A DNA stretch of 64,000 nt from Trichomonas vaginalis G3 (lineage: Eukaryota > Parabasalia > Trichomonadida > Trichomonadidae): the NCBI RefSeq assembly GCF_026262505.1, contig NC_067207.1:16088082-16152081 (forward strand), written 5' to 3'. Below the pieces are notes generated by a model. It was not told where the DNA came from, made no database searches, and was given only the letters and a program-made list of their open reading frames with translations. Made by a program: the position numbers and the translations under genes. Shown here one piece after another: positions 46,037 through 56,257 of the stretch; the stretch's first letter is position 1, and each line of letters opens with the position of its first letter.

Positions 46037-47122
46037 ATGAGCTTGAAAGAAGTATTCGAACAACATCCATGGAGGTCATTTAAGAAGTTCAATGAAGCTG
46101 CAAAGAGTTGGGGATTTACTAACAGAGCTGAAGTGAAAAGGTTCTTTGACAAAAATGTTGTACATCAAACAAAAATAAACCCTTACGACTACTTTTTACC
46201 AATTTACTCCAACACTCCTGACGCATACCAATTTGACACTCTCATTCAAAGCAGAAAAGGAGGACATAAACCATTCCTCATCTTCATTAATGTTAACACT
46301 CGTAAAGCTTTTGCGTATATAATGAAAAATAAAGGAACTCGTGAAGTGTTAAGAGTTTTACAAAAGTTTGTAGCAGAACATAGCCCAAGTACTTTAACAT
46401 CAGACCAAGACAGTGCATACCTCAGCAATGAAATCACAGATTTTCTCATTAAGCATAACATAACTCACTACACTACTGAAGACCATAACCATAACATACT
46501 CGGTATCATTAACCGCTTCATAAGAACGCTCAGAGATTTAAACCAAGAGCGAGACTTTACCGAAGAAACAATGAAACATTTCATCGAAGTTTACAATTCC
46601 TCAACACATTCTACAACAGGGCATACACCAAATTCAATGACACAACAACAAGAAGAAAAGTATATACAAAAGAAACGAAGCCAAACACAAAATATCAGAA
46701 ATTCAACACAATTTACCCTCATTCCTGGTACAAAAGTTCGTGTAGTTCTTGACGACAAACCGTTGACAAAGAAACGTTTAAGGTTAAGTAGAAACTATTA
46801 TATCGTAGACTCTACGCAAGGTAATGGATATCTTATAAAAGCTGCTGACGACTCTATTGCGTTTTACCCTCGTCACAAATTAGTCGAAAGTAGTAATGGC
46901 AAACTTGCTGAAACCATTGACGAAGCAAAGCGAGGAGTGGTTATTGAAATACTTGGCTACAACATAAACGATGACACTTATAAAGTAAGATATGAAGGAG
47001 GCGTTGAAGATGTTATACCATCTAAGAACTTGAGAGAGTCAAAGCCAACACATCTGGGACCATTAGAGCGGGAGTACTGGAAAGACAAAAATAAGCCAGA
47101 AAGAATAAGAAAATTCTTCTAA
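46037..47122 (+). CDS. Retroviral-type (rve) integrase of Maverick 2
   Basis: The protein has 361 residues. The catalytic fold is recognisable from YQFDTL, GGHKPFLIFINVNTRKAFAY and LTSDQDSAYLSNEITDFL through LGIINRFIRTLR, a pattern shared by Polinton integrases. The C-terminus has an SH3/chromo-like module (VVIEILGYNINDDTYKVRYE then DVIPSKNLRE). It would join the element's ends to chromosomal DNA with a 6-bp stagger, consistent with the 5-6 bp duplication seen. AGAATAAAA lies about 20 bases before the ATG. Confidence 0.85.
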   Translation: MSLKEVFEQHPWRSFKKFNEAAKSWGFTNRAEVKRFFDKNVVHQTKINPYDYFLPIYSNTPDAYQFDTLIQSRKGGHKPFLIFINVNTRKAFAYIMKNKGTREVLRVLQKFVAEHSPSTLTSDQDSAYLSNEITDFLIKHNITHYTTEDHNHNILGIINRFIRTLRDLNQERDFTEETMKHFIEVYNSSTHSTTGHTPNSMTQQQEEKYIQKKRSQTQNIRNSTQFTLIPGTKVRVVLDDKPLTKKRLRLSRNYYIVDSTQGNGYLIKAADDSIAFYPRHKLVESSNGKLAETIDEAKRGVVIEILGYNINDDTYKVRYEGGVEDVIPSKNLRESKPTHLGPLEREYWKDKNKPERIRKFF

Positions 47123-47222
47123 ACTTTTTTATTAGATGTAAATCAGACATGAATGAGAACAGTCATGTATTATTAATGGTACCATTTATTTTTGTCATAA
47201 ATTTACACCAAAAATATATTTT

Positions 47223-47272
47223 AGGTGAAGAGGTGAGATCTCACCCGTTTTTCTCACCTGTTTTCTCACCCT
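47223..47272. promoter_or_regulatory. GGTGAGATCTCACC palindrome block, copy 2
   Basis: AGGTGAAGAGGTGAGATCTC, then CACC, is followed by spaced TCACC boxes, in the gap between the integrase and the next gene. The same arrangement is found in the terminal repeats. Confidence 0.6.
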
Positions 47273-47354
47273 CACGAATTTTCATGAATTTCCTTAAGAT
47301 AGAAAAATAAAGTTAGTTTTAAAATTATTTATTTTTTTATTTTGTATAAAAGAT

Positions 47355-48296
47355 ATGATTTCAACAATCGGCACAACAACAATTCAAACAACTACAGCAC
47401 CAAACTCGCTAGTCATGAATCCTACGTCAATGTTGGTAGAGATGAAAAGCTTTATTCCTTCTTCATATACTTTTGAAACAGAAATCCAGAAGATAAAGCA
47501 AGAACTTTTAACAAGTAATTTAGACTGTAGTGCGAAAGATGAAACAAATGAACAGTATCTTTATGAAATGGAGGACCTCATCGACCATTTGCCTAAACTA
47601 CCTGAAATTCAGCAGCAAAAACTAACTATTCCTGAATTCGACGAAATTGAAGTCAAAGCAACTGACTCAGTAGAAATTAAGAAATTCATACGTAAAGTAA
47701 ATTATGAATTCCTTGGTTTTCATTGCAACCATAAAGTTATGGACAAAGATTGCGACATGGTTTATAAAGATATTTCTGACCTTTACAAATCCGAAGAATT
47801 TAAGACATATGATAACTTTGTTTCATTAGTTGCAAAATGTGTATGGCAGATAAGAGATAAAGATAGAAGAGGTAAAGTATGGAATGAACAGATAAAACCA
47901 GCAGCTTTTGAGTTAAAGAAAACCATTGACGCCTTAGTTGTTCTAGCTGGTTTTATTTCAATGTATAACGCAAAAACGATGCCGCAATGTTCAAAATGTA
48001 AAGCAGCAATAAGAAAATATAACTACTCAGTCAAAGAGATAGAACGTATGAGAAACGACTATGCAGACTTAAAGAAAGAAGCAGCAAACCCAGCAGAAGA
48101 TAAAATGGATATGTTGACATTTCTTAATAAAAACTATCCAACAGCAGAAGATTTCCTTCTGTCTGACGTCAAGAAGAAATATAAAGAAACCTTCGGCATT
48201 GTTAAAACTTTTGATGTACTAAAAGAAGAAATAGAAGCTACGAAATTGTTTAGGATTTCAAATATACATCGTATATTTCATGTAAAACGCTTGTGA
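47355..48296 (+). CDS. Unknown Maverick 2 protein (313 residues)
   Basis: The N-terminus is Thr-rich. The body is mostly helical and charged, with six cysteines, including a CSKC pair (QCSKCKAA) that could hold a metal together with others (CNHK, DKDCDM). No catalytic motif is recognised. It is followed directly by a palindrome block at 48,301 and preceded by one at 47,223, so it may be its own transcription unit. Confidence 0.5.
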   Translation: MISTIGTTTIQTTTAPNSLVMNPTSMLVEMKSFIPSSYTFETEIQKIKQELLTSNLDCSAKDETNEQYLYEMEDLIDHLPKLPEIQQQKLTIPEFDEIEVKATDSVEIKKFIRKVNYEFLGFHCNHKVMDKDCDMVYKDISDLYKSEEFKTYDNFVSLVAKCVWQIRDKDRRGKVWNEQIKPAAFELKKTIDALVVLAGFISMYNAKTMPQCSKCKAAIRKYNYSVKEIERMRNDYADLKKEAANPAEDKMDMLTFLNKNYPTAEDFLLSDVKKKYKETFGIVKTFDVLKEEIEATKLFRISNIHRIFHVKRL

Positions 48297-48300
48297 AAAA

Positions 48301-48339
48301 AGAGGTGAAAAAACAGGTGAGATCTCACCTCTTCACCTC
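48301..48339. promoter_or_regulatory. GGTGAGATCTCACC palindrome block, copy 3
   Basis: AGGTGA boxes precede GGTGAGATCTCACC and CTTCACC in the gap between two co-directional genes. The following sequence contains GCACAAAAATAAT, as near the terminal-repeat copies. Confidence 0.6.
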
Positions 48340-48409
48340 AACATTATTTTTATTGAATTCAGCACAAAAATAATGAATTTCATTAGTTATTTTGTATGTA
48401 AAGACAGTA

Positions 48410-49020
48410 ATGTCAAACATTGAGTTTGAAACAGTTAGAAAGATAGACAATGACACCAAAGTCGTTAGAATAGGTGATTTAAACGTAAGATACTCAAAGA
48501 AATACAATAAATATTCTTTGTCAGACATTATATCTCCATCTGGAAAGAAAACAAACGACTGGGTTAGAAATGCTTCAACTCAGAAAATTTTGACAAGAAA
48601 TCCTGAGCTTATGATATCAGTAGCATTTCATGGAACAAGAGCATATCTTATAGACAAAAGTCTTATACCAATAGTTTTGTTATGGTTAGACCCAGTTGTT
48701 GGATATAACTTCATAACATATGGTTCATTCGATACGGAACGTTGCAGTGAAGGCTTACTTTACATCGTTCAGAAACCGAAGGACTTCAACACAAAAAGAT
48801 ATAAGATAGGAAGGACATATAATATAACTCAAAGATATGACAGTACAGTCAATAGAGTCAAGGTTGTGTTTGTTAATGATATGAGAGCTGCTGAAACAGA
48901 ACTGCTTGAAGTTTTTGAGAAAATGTATGGTGCTCCACGAAAGGTAAAGAAACGTTTGAAGTAGATGAGATAGATAAAGCTATAAAATTATTTGACGAAG
49001 TTGCTGAAAAAATACATGTA
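48410..49020 (+). pseudogene. KilA-N plus GIY-YIG-like (T5orf172) protein, broken once
   Basis: The start is at the ATG of MSNIEFE (48,410). The N-terminal half has the KilA-N pattern (YSLSDIISPSG, NDWVRNASTQKIL, then LIPIVLLWLDP). The C-terminal half has the T5orf172/MUG113 pattern of GIY-YIG-like domains: GLLYIVQKP, RYKIGRTYNITQRYDS, VVFVNDMRAAETELLEVFEK. Such combinations are common in large DNA viruses and phages, where they bind DNA and may regulate genes or compete with other elements. About one break near the end. Confidence 0.7.
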
Positions 49021-49106
49021 AAGCGTTTATTTTTGGTCTTTTGTGAAAGTCAGAAAATAAAGTTAGTTTTATTTTTATTTATTTTTTTATTTTGTATGTA
49101 AAGACA

Positions 49107-49938
49107 GTAATGACAAACATCAGAGAACACAACAACAGTTATAGTCCATGAAGCTATAAATGAAGAATACGAATACATACAGTATAACAAACAGTTACGT
49201 CTCATTCGTTCAGTCAAAGATGACATGTACCAAATGCAAAGTATAATGAATGCTCTTCGTTCTACAAAGCAAGCATATCATTGGTTTGAAAACCAACAGA
49301 CAAAAGAACTTTTAGAAGAATTTCCTCATATGATTGCTTCCCTCGGAAAACCGAGAGAAGAGATTCCGTACGAAAATCGCAAGAATTTGGCTCCTGGTTT
49401 GAAAGGTTATTATGTTCATAGACTTTTAGTAAACGCTGTAGCAATGTGGGCTTCACCTCGTTATGCTTGTTATATTTTCATGATGTTAGATGAACTATAT
49501 AAAGCAGAACGTGGAGAGATGGAAAAGAAACTTCATGCAAAAGATGAAGTCATTGAATCCAAAGACAAAAGCATACAGAAAAGAATACCGCTTCGGTACC
49601 AAAAGACAAGGAAAAAGAGTTATAAGTATATGATATATACTGAAGAGTTGGAGAAAGAAGAAGATAAAGATGTGGTTATGTTGCATTTAGTCAGAAGAAA
49701 CAACAAGAGCTTTTATGACTTAGCTAAAATATATAAATCTGACAGAAACTGGTTCTATCGTGAAAACTTACCGATTTCAATGACACCGAATGAGCAAATA
49801 AAGGAAATTGTCAAAAATACTCTTCCTCAAACACACTATGACATCAAAGGTTGCACAATACTTACATTCAAAGAAGACTTAACATTACTGAAGGAAAAAA
49901 TAACAGAATATTTCGATAACTTCAAAGAGGAAGAATAA
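49107..49938 (+). pseudogene. KilA-N/BRO-like DNA-binding protein
   Basis: The frame open from ATG 49,225 gives 237 residues with KilA-N features: NRKNLAPGLKGYYVHRLLVN followed by AVAMWASPRYACYIFMMLDE, then a charged coiled coil and a C-terminal region. Coding-like sequence continues upstream, so the native start is uncertain and the gene may be broken near its beginning. The upstream leader (TTTTGTATGTAAAGACAGTA) is the same as that of the preceding KilA-N gene, pointing to duplication of a promoter and gene start. Confidence 0.6.
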
Positions 49939-49993
49939 AAAAAATCTAAGCTAATTTTATTTTTTTATAAAATTTTATCTCATATGAAAGAAC

Positions 49994-50209
49994 ATGAATT
50001 TAGAATATTCGGAACTCATGACAGAAGAAGAGAACGAACAACATGTAAAAGATTATGCAAAATTTCTGAAGACATACAAAGCATTTAAACAATATCTAAA
50101 TGCTTCTAAAGATTATGCAAAATTTCTGAAGGTATATAAAGCTTATGAAAAAGCGTATGAAAAGTTTATACATTGGGGAATTGTTGTAAAATATCGATAT
50201 GAAGACTAA
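49994..50209 (+). CDS. Small helical protein with internal repeat (71 residues)
   Basis: The sequence DYAKFLKTYKAFKQY is repeated as DYAKFLKVYKAYEKA, so the protein is built from an internal helical duplication. It has a leader with TTTTATCTCATATGAAAG before the ATG. Unknown function. Confidence 0.45.
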   Translation: MNLEYSELMTEEENEQHVKDYAKFLKTYKAFKQYLNASKDYAKFLKVYKAYEKAYEKFIHWGIVVKYRYED

Positions 50210-50227
50210 CCAAAAATATATTTTTGC

Positions 50228-50699
50228 TTAAATAGCTTCAGGGTCTATTTCTTCAACCATTTCACTTCCTTCGTCAATGTCAATAGAAGCTTCTTCAACC
50301 TTTGGTAAGAATTTCTGTATAACATCTTTGTTCGTTATTGTCTTCAGAGATGAAGGATAATATTTCACATTTGTTTCACCCTTCTTATATTCTTTCTGTT
50401 CGGAAAGATTTAAAGCAATACTGAAGAAGTCAATTAGAGTTCTTTATGACAGTATAATGAGTATCTTTGACATTCACGAAGAAACTCTTTTGTTTCAAAA
50501 CTACTGCTAACTCTTGTGAAGTATAACGTTTGCGGTCAATGACGATAGCTAATGGTCTGACATACTGACCAAACTTAGATTCTTTCACAAACTTCTTGTT
50601 AAAGATAACATTAACATTTGAAGCATTATTGAACTCATTCTTGATGGCAGTAGCGAGAGCATTGTATGAAAAGAACTTGCAATCTTGCATGTGTTTCAT
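50228..50699 (-). pseudogene. Unknown Maverick 2 gene, broken once
   Basis: This minus-strand gene starts at 50,699 and reads as a small basic domain (FNKKFVKESKFGQYVRPLAI) followed by an acidic C-terminal tail ending in EEIDPEAI. No family is recognised. About one break. Confidence 0.45.
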
Positions 50700-50789
50700 T
50701 AAAATAAAAATATTAAATTATTTTGAAAAATAACTTAAAAAAATCTAATCTAATTTTTTCAAAAAATATTTTTTTATTTCCTACTAAAG

Positions 50790-51374
50790 ATGTATCGGAA
50801 GTTGTCTAAGTTAGAACACTCGGAAATAAAACAACTTCTTACAGAAGCTAACATAGATGTTGCAAAACATTACGCAACAAACAAAAAAGCACTCGCTGAC
50901 ATTAAAGACTATAATGGTGCAATAAGTTATGATAGAATTCATGAGTTCATAAAGCCGCAACGCGGCGAGGACGAAGTCCATGCAAGAGCATTTCCTTTAA
51001 ATGACGTTGCTATTGACTTATATCATAGACGTTCAGTACCTCATGAAGTAAGAAGAGAAATGTTTGACATAACAAATGCAAACGTTGGTGAAACAAGAAG
51101 AAGAGACGACACACTGAAACAACAGAGAAGAGAGATGTTTAAGAGCGCTATAGAACAAGTTCGCAAAGCTAACGATGTCATTCGTTCCATTGACGACAAA
51201 CCAAAAGAAGGTGAGAGATGGTTAAAGAAAGATGAAGAGAATAGGAAGAGAAATGTGAAGTCAGGCAATAGACTCATTGACTTTAACATCGAAGCTTTAG
51301 ATGAACCAAACAGAGACTACTTACACAAACATTTCGGTAAGGTTTTCATGAGACTCTTAGAGAAATTAAAATAA
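50790..51374 (+). CDS. Basic helical protein before the polymerase (194 residues)
   Basis: The product is highly charged, Arg/Lys-rich and mostly helical. It lies directly upstream of the DNA polymerase gene (17-base gap) and on the same strand. In protein-primed replicons the terminal protein often precedes or is fused to the polymerase, so a terminal-protein role is possible, but no motif proves it. Confidence 0.45.
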   Translation: MYRKLSKLEHSEIKQLLTEANIDVAKHYATNKKALADIKDYNGAISYDRIHEFIKPQRGEDEVHARAFPLNDVAIDLYHRRSVPHEVRREMFDITNANVGETRRRDDTLKQQRREMFKSAIEQVRKANDVIRSIDDKPKEGERWLKKDEENRKRNVKSGNRLIDFNIEALDEPNRDYLHKHFGKVFMRLLEKLK

Positions 51375-51391
51375 ACTCACAACAGAGATGG

Positions 51392-54300
51392 ATGGTATGT
51401 TATAAACTTGGTGGAAAGTATGAATGTTCTACGTTAAACCTCAATAATATTGGAACATTACTACATCAGCTCTTGAAGGAGAACTTTATATCAGAGATAG
51501 AAGCAAATGCTGCAGGTATTGTTGAAATGCACTATGACTTCTTCTTGACAAACATAAAGAATCTTACTGAAATAAAGATGTATGATTTAACAGAATATGA
51601 AGGCTTAACGATGTCAGATGTAAAGAAAGGCAAACCAAAAAAGAGACCATATAGAGATGAAAGCACACTGACAAATGACCAGAAAGCCATTTTGGAAGCT
51701 CTTAAGCAAACAGGAAACCCAGCACTTATAGAAAGCTTTTGGAAAGATAATGGTGAAAAGAAGTTTTATAAGAAGAGAAGCGGTCAGTTCTGGAAGTATC
51801 TTTGCACATTACCTATAAATCTTGAACGCTACCAAATCTTCAATGAACTGAACAAAAGAACTGCAGCACTTATGACAGAAGACAATTGTTTCGTTTATGC
51901 TTGCATTCAGGCTGGAGTAGATGGAGAGACTATTGACCACATGAGAGAAGTCATTCGTGTTAGAGACTTTCCTCAAAGTAAAGTACAAGAAATTTCTGAC
52001 GCAACAGGTATAGCATTTAATGTTACCATTGGTTATTTCAATGACTCAAGACATAATGAAATAAAGAGATACATACCAAAAGAATGTGAAACTGTTCGAA
52101 CTATTGACTTACTTCTTGTTGAAGACCACTACATGCTAAATGAAAGATTACCAATGACAACATATTTCATTCGCAACTATATAGAAATCTTGAAGGAGTG
52201 TGGTGGAATGAACATTGAGAAACAGATGAAGATTTATACAAAGAGAGAAGATAAATATGTAGTTCGTTATGATAGAACAACACCGTTATGGGATGTTATG
52301 AAAACATTGTGGGAGTGCAAATATTTCGAACCTATTTCTTATGGAGAACTTTTCACATATACGACTGACTTATATAAACAGAACCTTGCACCATTTAAAG
52401 ATTTGACATATGCTCCAAAGTATTGTGTACAACTGAAGAAGAAAGCCGAGTCAAAAGAAGTAAATAAAAATAAGTGCAAGTTCATTCCTGAGCACGTTTT
52501 CTTTGCTGACTTTGAGTGTAGCACAGACGGCTTTCATAAAGCTTTTAACATCTGTTATGACAGTGAAGATGGTTCAGTGAGTGAAAGCATTTGGGGTCAG
52601 AACTGTGCAACAGAATTTTTGGAACGACTTCCTGACAAGAGTTTAATATATTTCCATAACCTCAGTTATGATATAAACTTCATCTTAAGACACATGACAG
52701 AAGTGAAAGGAACTCCCATCATTAAAGGTTCACGAACAATGCAAATAACTGGCTTATATAAAGGAAGGGCAATTATTATAAAAGACTCTTACAGTGTTAT
52801 AAATAAGAAGCTTAAACTATTTCCTGCTATGTTTAACTTACAAACAGGACCGAAAGAAGTATTTCCATACAACTACTACAGCAGTGTTTTGTTAGCAAAT
52901 GACAACAGAACTGGTGTCATTTCTGAAGCATGTAAGTTTATCCGGGATGCAGATACATTCATGAAAAACATAGATTCCATCAAAGGTTGCAGAATAGATG
53001 AGAACCACTTCGACTTAGAAAAGTATAGCACATTTTATTGCAAACAAGATGTAAGAATTTTAAGAGAAGGTTTTGTTAAGTTCCGCAATGACATATTGAA
53101 AGAATTTGATTTAAACGTTTATGACTACGTTAGTATTTGTTCAATTGCTAACAAATTTTTGAAACAGAGTGTATTTCCCGAATGGAAATTTATATGACCT
53201 CTCAAATAAACCAAGAGAATTTATTTCACGCTGTATTCAAGGTGGAAGATGTATGCTGTCAGATAACATTAAACAAAAGAGCGAAAAGAAACTCATTGCT
53301 GACTTCGACGCTGTTTCATTATATCCATCAGCTATAGCAAGACTTTATACTTTAGAAGGTATTCCAAAGGTTATGAAGAAAGAAATGTTAAGCACAGAGT
53401 ATCTCATGAGACATTTATTCGATGACGACCAAAAGGAACCCATTGGTGAAAAGTTTATGTCTGGCTTCTTTGTTCTCATTAAGATAACAGAGATTGGAAT
53501 ACATAGACACTTTCCTTTAATAGTTTGTGACCCTGAACTAAATCCAGAACTTAACGTTCCCAGAAGTTCAAACACTTGCTGTTTAATGTATGTTGACCAT
53601 ATAACATTACAAGACCTCATAAAATATCAAGGTGTCAAATGTGAAGTGTTGCAAGGATACTATTACGATGGAAACAGAGATATTAGAATAAGAGATGAAG
53701 TAAAGAAGTTGTTTGAGTTAAGGTTAAAGTATAAGAAAGAAGGAAATCCTTTGCAAGAAAATATAAAGCTCATTCTGAACAGTATTTATGGCAAAACTAT
53801 TCTATCTCCTATTGAGTCAAAAATAACCATAGTAAATGACAAAGATGCTATAAGATATGCCATCAGAAACTACAACCATATAGTGAAGTTCGAAGGTTTG
53901 GATGGTTCAGATAAAACTATTTTCAAGCTAACGAAAAGCATTTGCAGACACTTTAACTTCTGTCCACTTGGTGTTAACATTCTGTCTATGTCGAAGAGAA
54001 TAATGTGTGAAGTATTCTGTACTGCTGAGGACTTAGGAATGGACATCTTTTATAGCGATACGGACAGTATGCATCTCTACAATGAAGATATCCCTCGTTT
54101 AGCTGAAGAGTTTGAGAAACGTTATGGAAGAGTTCTCATTGGTAAAAACCTTGGTCAATTTCATAGCGACTTTGCAGAAATCACAAAAGATAAAACAAAG
54201 TTTAGCATACAAGTCAATATTTTGTGGAAAGAAGACCTACATAGACTTACTCACGAATGATTTAAATGAAGTTGCATTTCACTGCAGAATGAAAGGCGTG

Positions 54301-54501
54301 AAGCAAGATGTTATTGCTTTAACCGCTAATGAAATGTTTCCTGACTCTGTTCAGTGTTTCTATGATGAAGATAAAGGTTTAATGGTTCCGCAAGGAACAT
54401 ATGACAAAGACTCTGAGTTCAGTTTAATGAAACTTTACAAAGCACTTTATGACGGTCAAGAGATTGGATTTGACTTATGTAAGTCTTCAACCTTGCTTTG
54501 A
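51392..54501 (+). pseudogene. Family B DNA polymerase, protein-primed type, broken about twice
   Basis: Exonuclease motifs FFADFECST, FHNLSYDINF and FYCKQDVRI are followed by polymerase motif A DFDAVSLYPS, motif B LILNSIYGK and motif C FYSDTDS. Order and spacing match Polinton polymerases, which copy linear DNA from a protein primer. The N-terminal part before the exonuclease contains DNCFVYACIQAG and VEDHYMLNE, reminiscent of the Cys and His boxes of OTU-like cysteine proteases. This last point is tentative. It is the replication gene of Maverick 2. Confidence 0.85.
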
Positions 54502-54502
54502 A

Positions 54503-54519
54503 GAGAAGTTTAACTTCTC
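54503..54519. terminator. Short perfect palindrome after the polymerase gene
   Basis: GAGAAGTT and AACTTCTC around a single T follow the polymerase stop directly, in the gap between convergent genes. It may help 3' end formation (inference). Three GGTCATT boxes follow within 54,560-54,625. Confidence 0.35.
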
Positions 54520-54622
54520 AATAACGACTAAAACAAGCTTTATTCGTAAGTTGAAGTTCTGAGGTCATTTATTTTTGTCAGCAATGAGGTCATTCGTGAT
54601 AAAAATAAGCCAATGTGGTCAT

Positions 54623-55467
54623 TTACAATACTGCGATGGTAGAGTTTAAGAGTTGTGCTTCAATGTAGAGACAGTCCTTATGGTCTGGAGGTAAAACAGG
54701 GCAGTTATGGTCATGAGTGGAGAACATGTCTATCCAAAACTCACGATTGAAGCCAGTTAATTTATAGTATTTAGGGTTAGGAAGTGGTGAAGTTCTTGTA
54801 TGACCAATGAACTCATTTTCAACCCTTTATTAGAGAATATAATATAGCTTGCTTTCTATCCCAAATACCTGGAAATCTAATTTCGGAAAATTCATTTTTC
54901 CTCGGAAGCATTGCATCATAATTGAAAACATTTTGAAATCATCACTTGGTTCAGAGATTTGAAATCTTATACGTAATGGATTTTTTTCTTTTTAGCTACT
55001 TCATTGAATGGTGAGAATACAATGAATTGACAGTCATGAGTTCCATCTTCATTTGTACAAACTCGTAATGAAAAGCTATTAATCTTTCTACAATTCCTTC
55101 TTCTTTCAGTTGTGCAAGAAACTCACGTAAAGGCTGTAAAGTTTGTACTTCAATGTTAAACTTCTTTTGAAAATTTTCGTAAAATGTAATTATACAGTCT
55201 TCTAACGTCGTATCGTCTTTAAAGTATTTGTATATGTGAATGTTTTGGGCGCTTAAAGACTGTTCGTCATTTTCTATCTCGACTTGAAGTATAAAGTCAA
55301 CCTTTCTGAAAGCACGTGTTATATACATATGTTATGCCAATGTACTTCTCTTCATTTATGTTCACAATCCAGTCTGTTGGAAACTTAAACGTTACTCTGT
55401 TCCCCTTTATTTTGACGTCAGGGTTTTCACTACTGAACGCAACAGATAAAGGTATTTGTCTATACAT
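54623..55467 (-). pseudogene. Second minor-capsid candidate, broken about three times
   Basis: The N-terminal block contains FPTDWIVNINEEKYIGI, similar in position and pattern to YPRHWVEYVGGEKAIEI of the gene at 38,609-39,490. The remaining pieces are beta-rich and end in EAQLLNSTIAVL. I infer a paralogous minor capsid protein. Convergent with the polymerase gene. Confidence 0.5.
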
Positions 55468-55491
55468 TTAATTCGGATAAAAATAAACCAT

Positions 55492-55750
55492 TTACTCTTT
55501 CTTTGCTTCAGCTTCTTTAGCTTTTGCTTCAGCTTCTTCTCTAGCTTTCTTCGCCAGTACGTGGGTTCTTTTGTCTTCCAGCAGCTAATGCAGCAAGTTG
55601 TTTTTCACTAAGTTTTCTCTTTGGTCTCTCTGGCTTTTGTTCTTGTTTTTGTTCCTTCAGTTCGGATAAAATTTGCTCGCAAATTTCTTTCTTCAATGCT
55701 TCAACATCTATGACCCCTTGGGTCTTGTCCGTAGGGCTTGTCTGAGTCAT
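55492..55750 (-). pseudogene. Small Lys/Gln/Glu-rich protein gene, broken once
   Basis: The start is taken at the ATG of MTQTSPTDK (55,750). It has a charged, helical body (KEQKQEQKPERPKRKLSEKQ) and an Ala/Glu/Lys-rich end. The motif KLSEKQLAALAAGR looks like a short DNA-binding or nuclear-type segment seen in many viral proteins. Function unknown. Divergent from 55,796. Confidence 0.45.
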
Positions 55751-55795
55751 TTGACTGCAGATAAAAAACAAAATTAAAACTTTAACCGATGTAAA

Positions 55796-56230
55796 ATGAG
55801 CTTGTCAAAATCAGAGCGAGAGTCTATTATATTAAATGACGCAAGAGGAATACAACATCCTTTCTATTACGTAAGTCAGAGTAAAGATGGTAAAATATAC
55901 GTAAGAAAAAGAAAGGTTCCATTAGCGAATGCAGAAAGCGACAACATTAAGGTGTATGGCAAGGGTGAAGTCCACGAAGCCCATATAAAACCTTCTGTTC
56001 AAACTGAAAAGTCAATAGAACCAGAAGAAAAGAAGCCAGATGTACTTTCAATAACGAACCAAGAGCTTATTGCAAAGTTCGTGAATTTCATTGAAAAACA
56101 AACCGAGTCAAAGAATCCTGACCCGCCAGTGAAAGAAGTTGAGACAAAAGAGAATGTACAGTTCATTGAAAATGTCAAGAAACAACTTCCACCACGAATG
56201 CCAAGAAGAAGAGTGAGAATAATGAAGTAA
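55796..56230 (+). CDS. Small Maverick 2 protein before the capsid gene (144 residues)
   Basis: The N-terminal domain contains PFYYVSQSKDGKIYVRKRKV. The same pattern (GFYIHTMKEGRVQFRKIKQP) is found in the gene at 58,370-58,606, so they share a small domain. A Pro/Glu/Lys-rich linker and a very basic end (RMPRRRVRIMK) follow. It is placed 27 bp before the major capsid gene and is likely expressed with it. It may be a core or assembly protein. This is inference. Confidence 0.5.
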   Translation: MSLSKSERESIILNDARGIQHPFYYVSQSKDGKIYVRKRKVPLANAESDNIKVYGKGEVHEAHIKPSVQTEKSIEPEEKKPDVLSITNQELIAKFVNFIEKQTESKNPDPPVKEVETKENVQFIENVKKQLPPRMPRRRVRIMK

Positions 56231-56257
56231 ATAGATATTTTTATCTGAAGTAAATAC

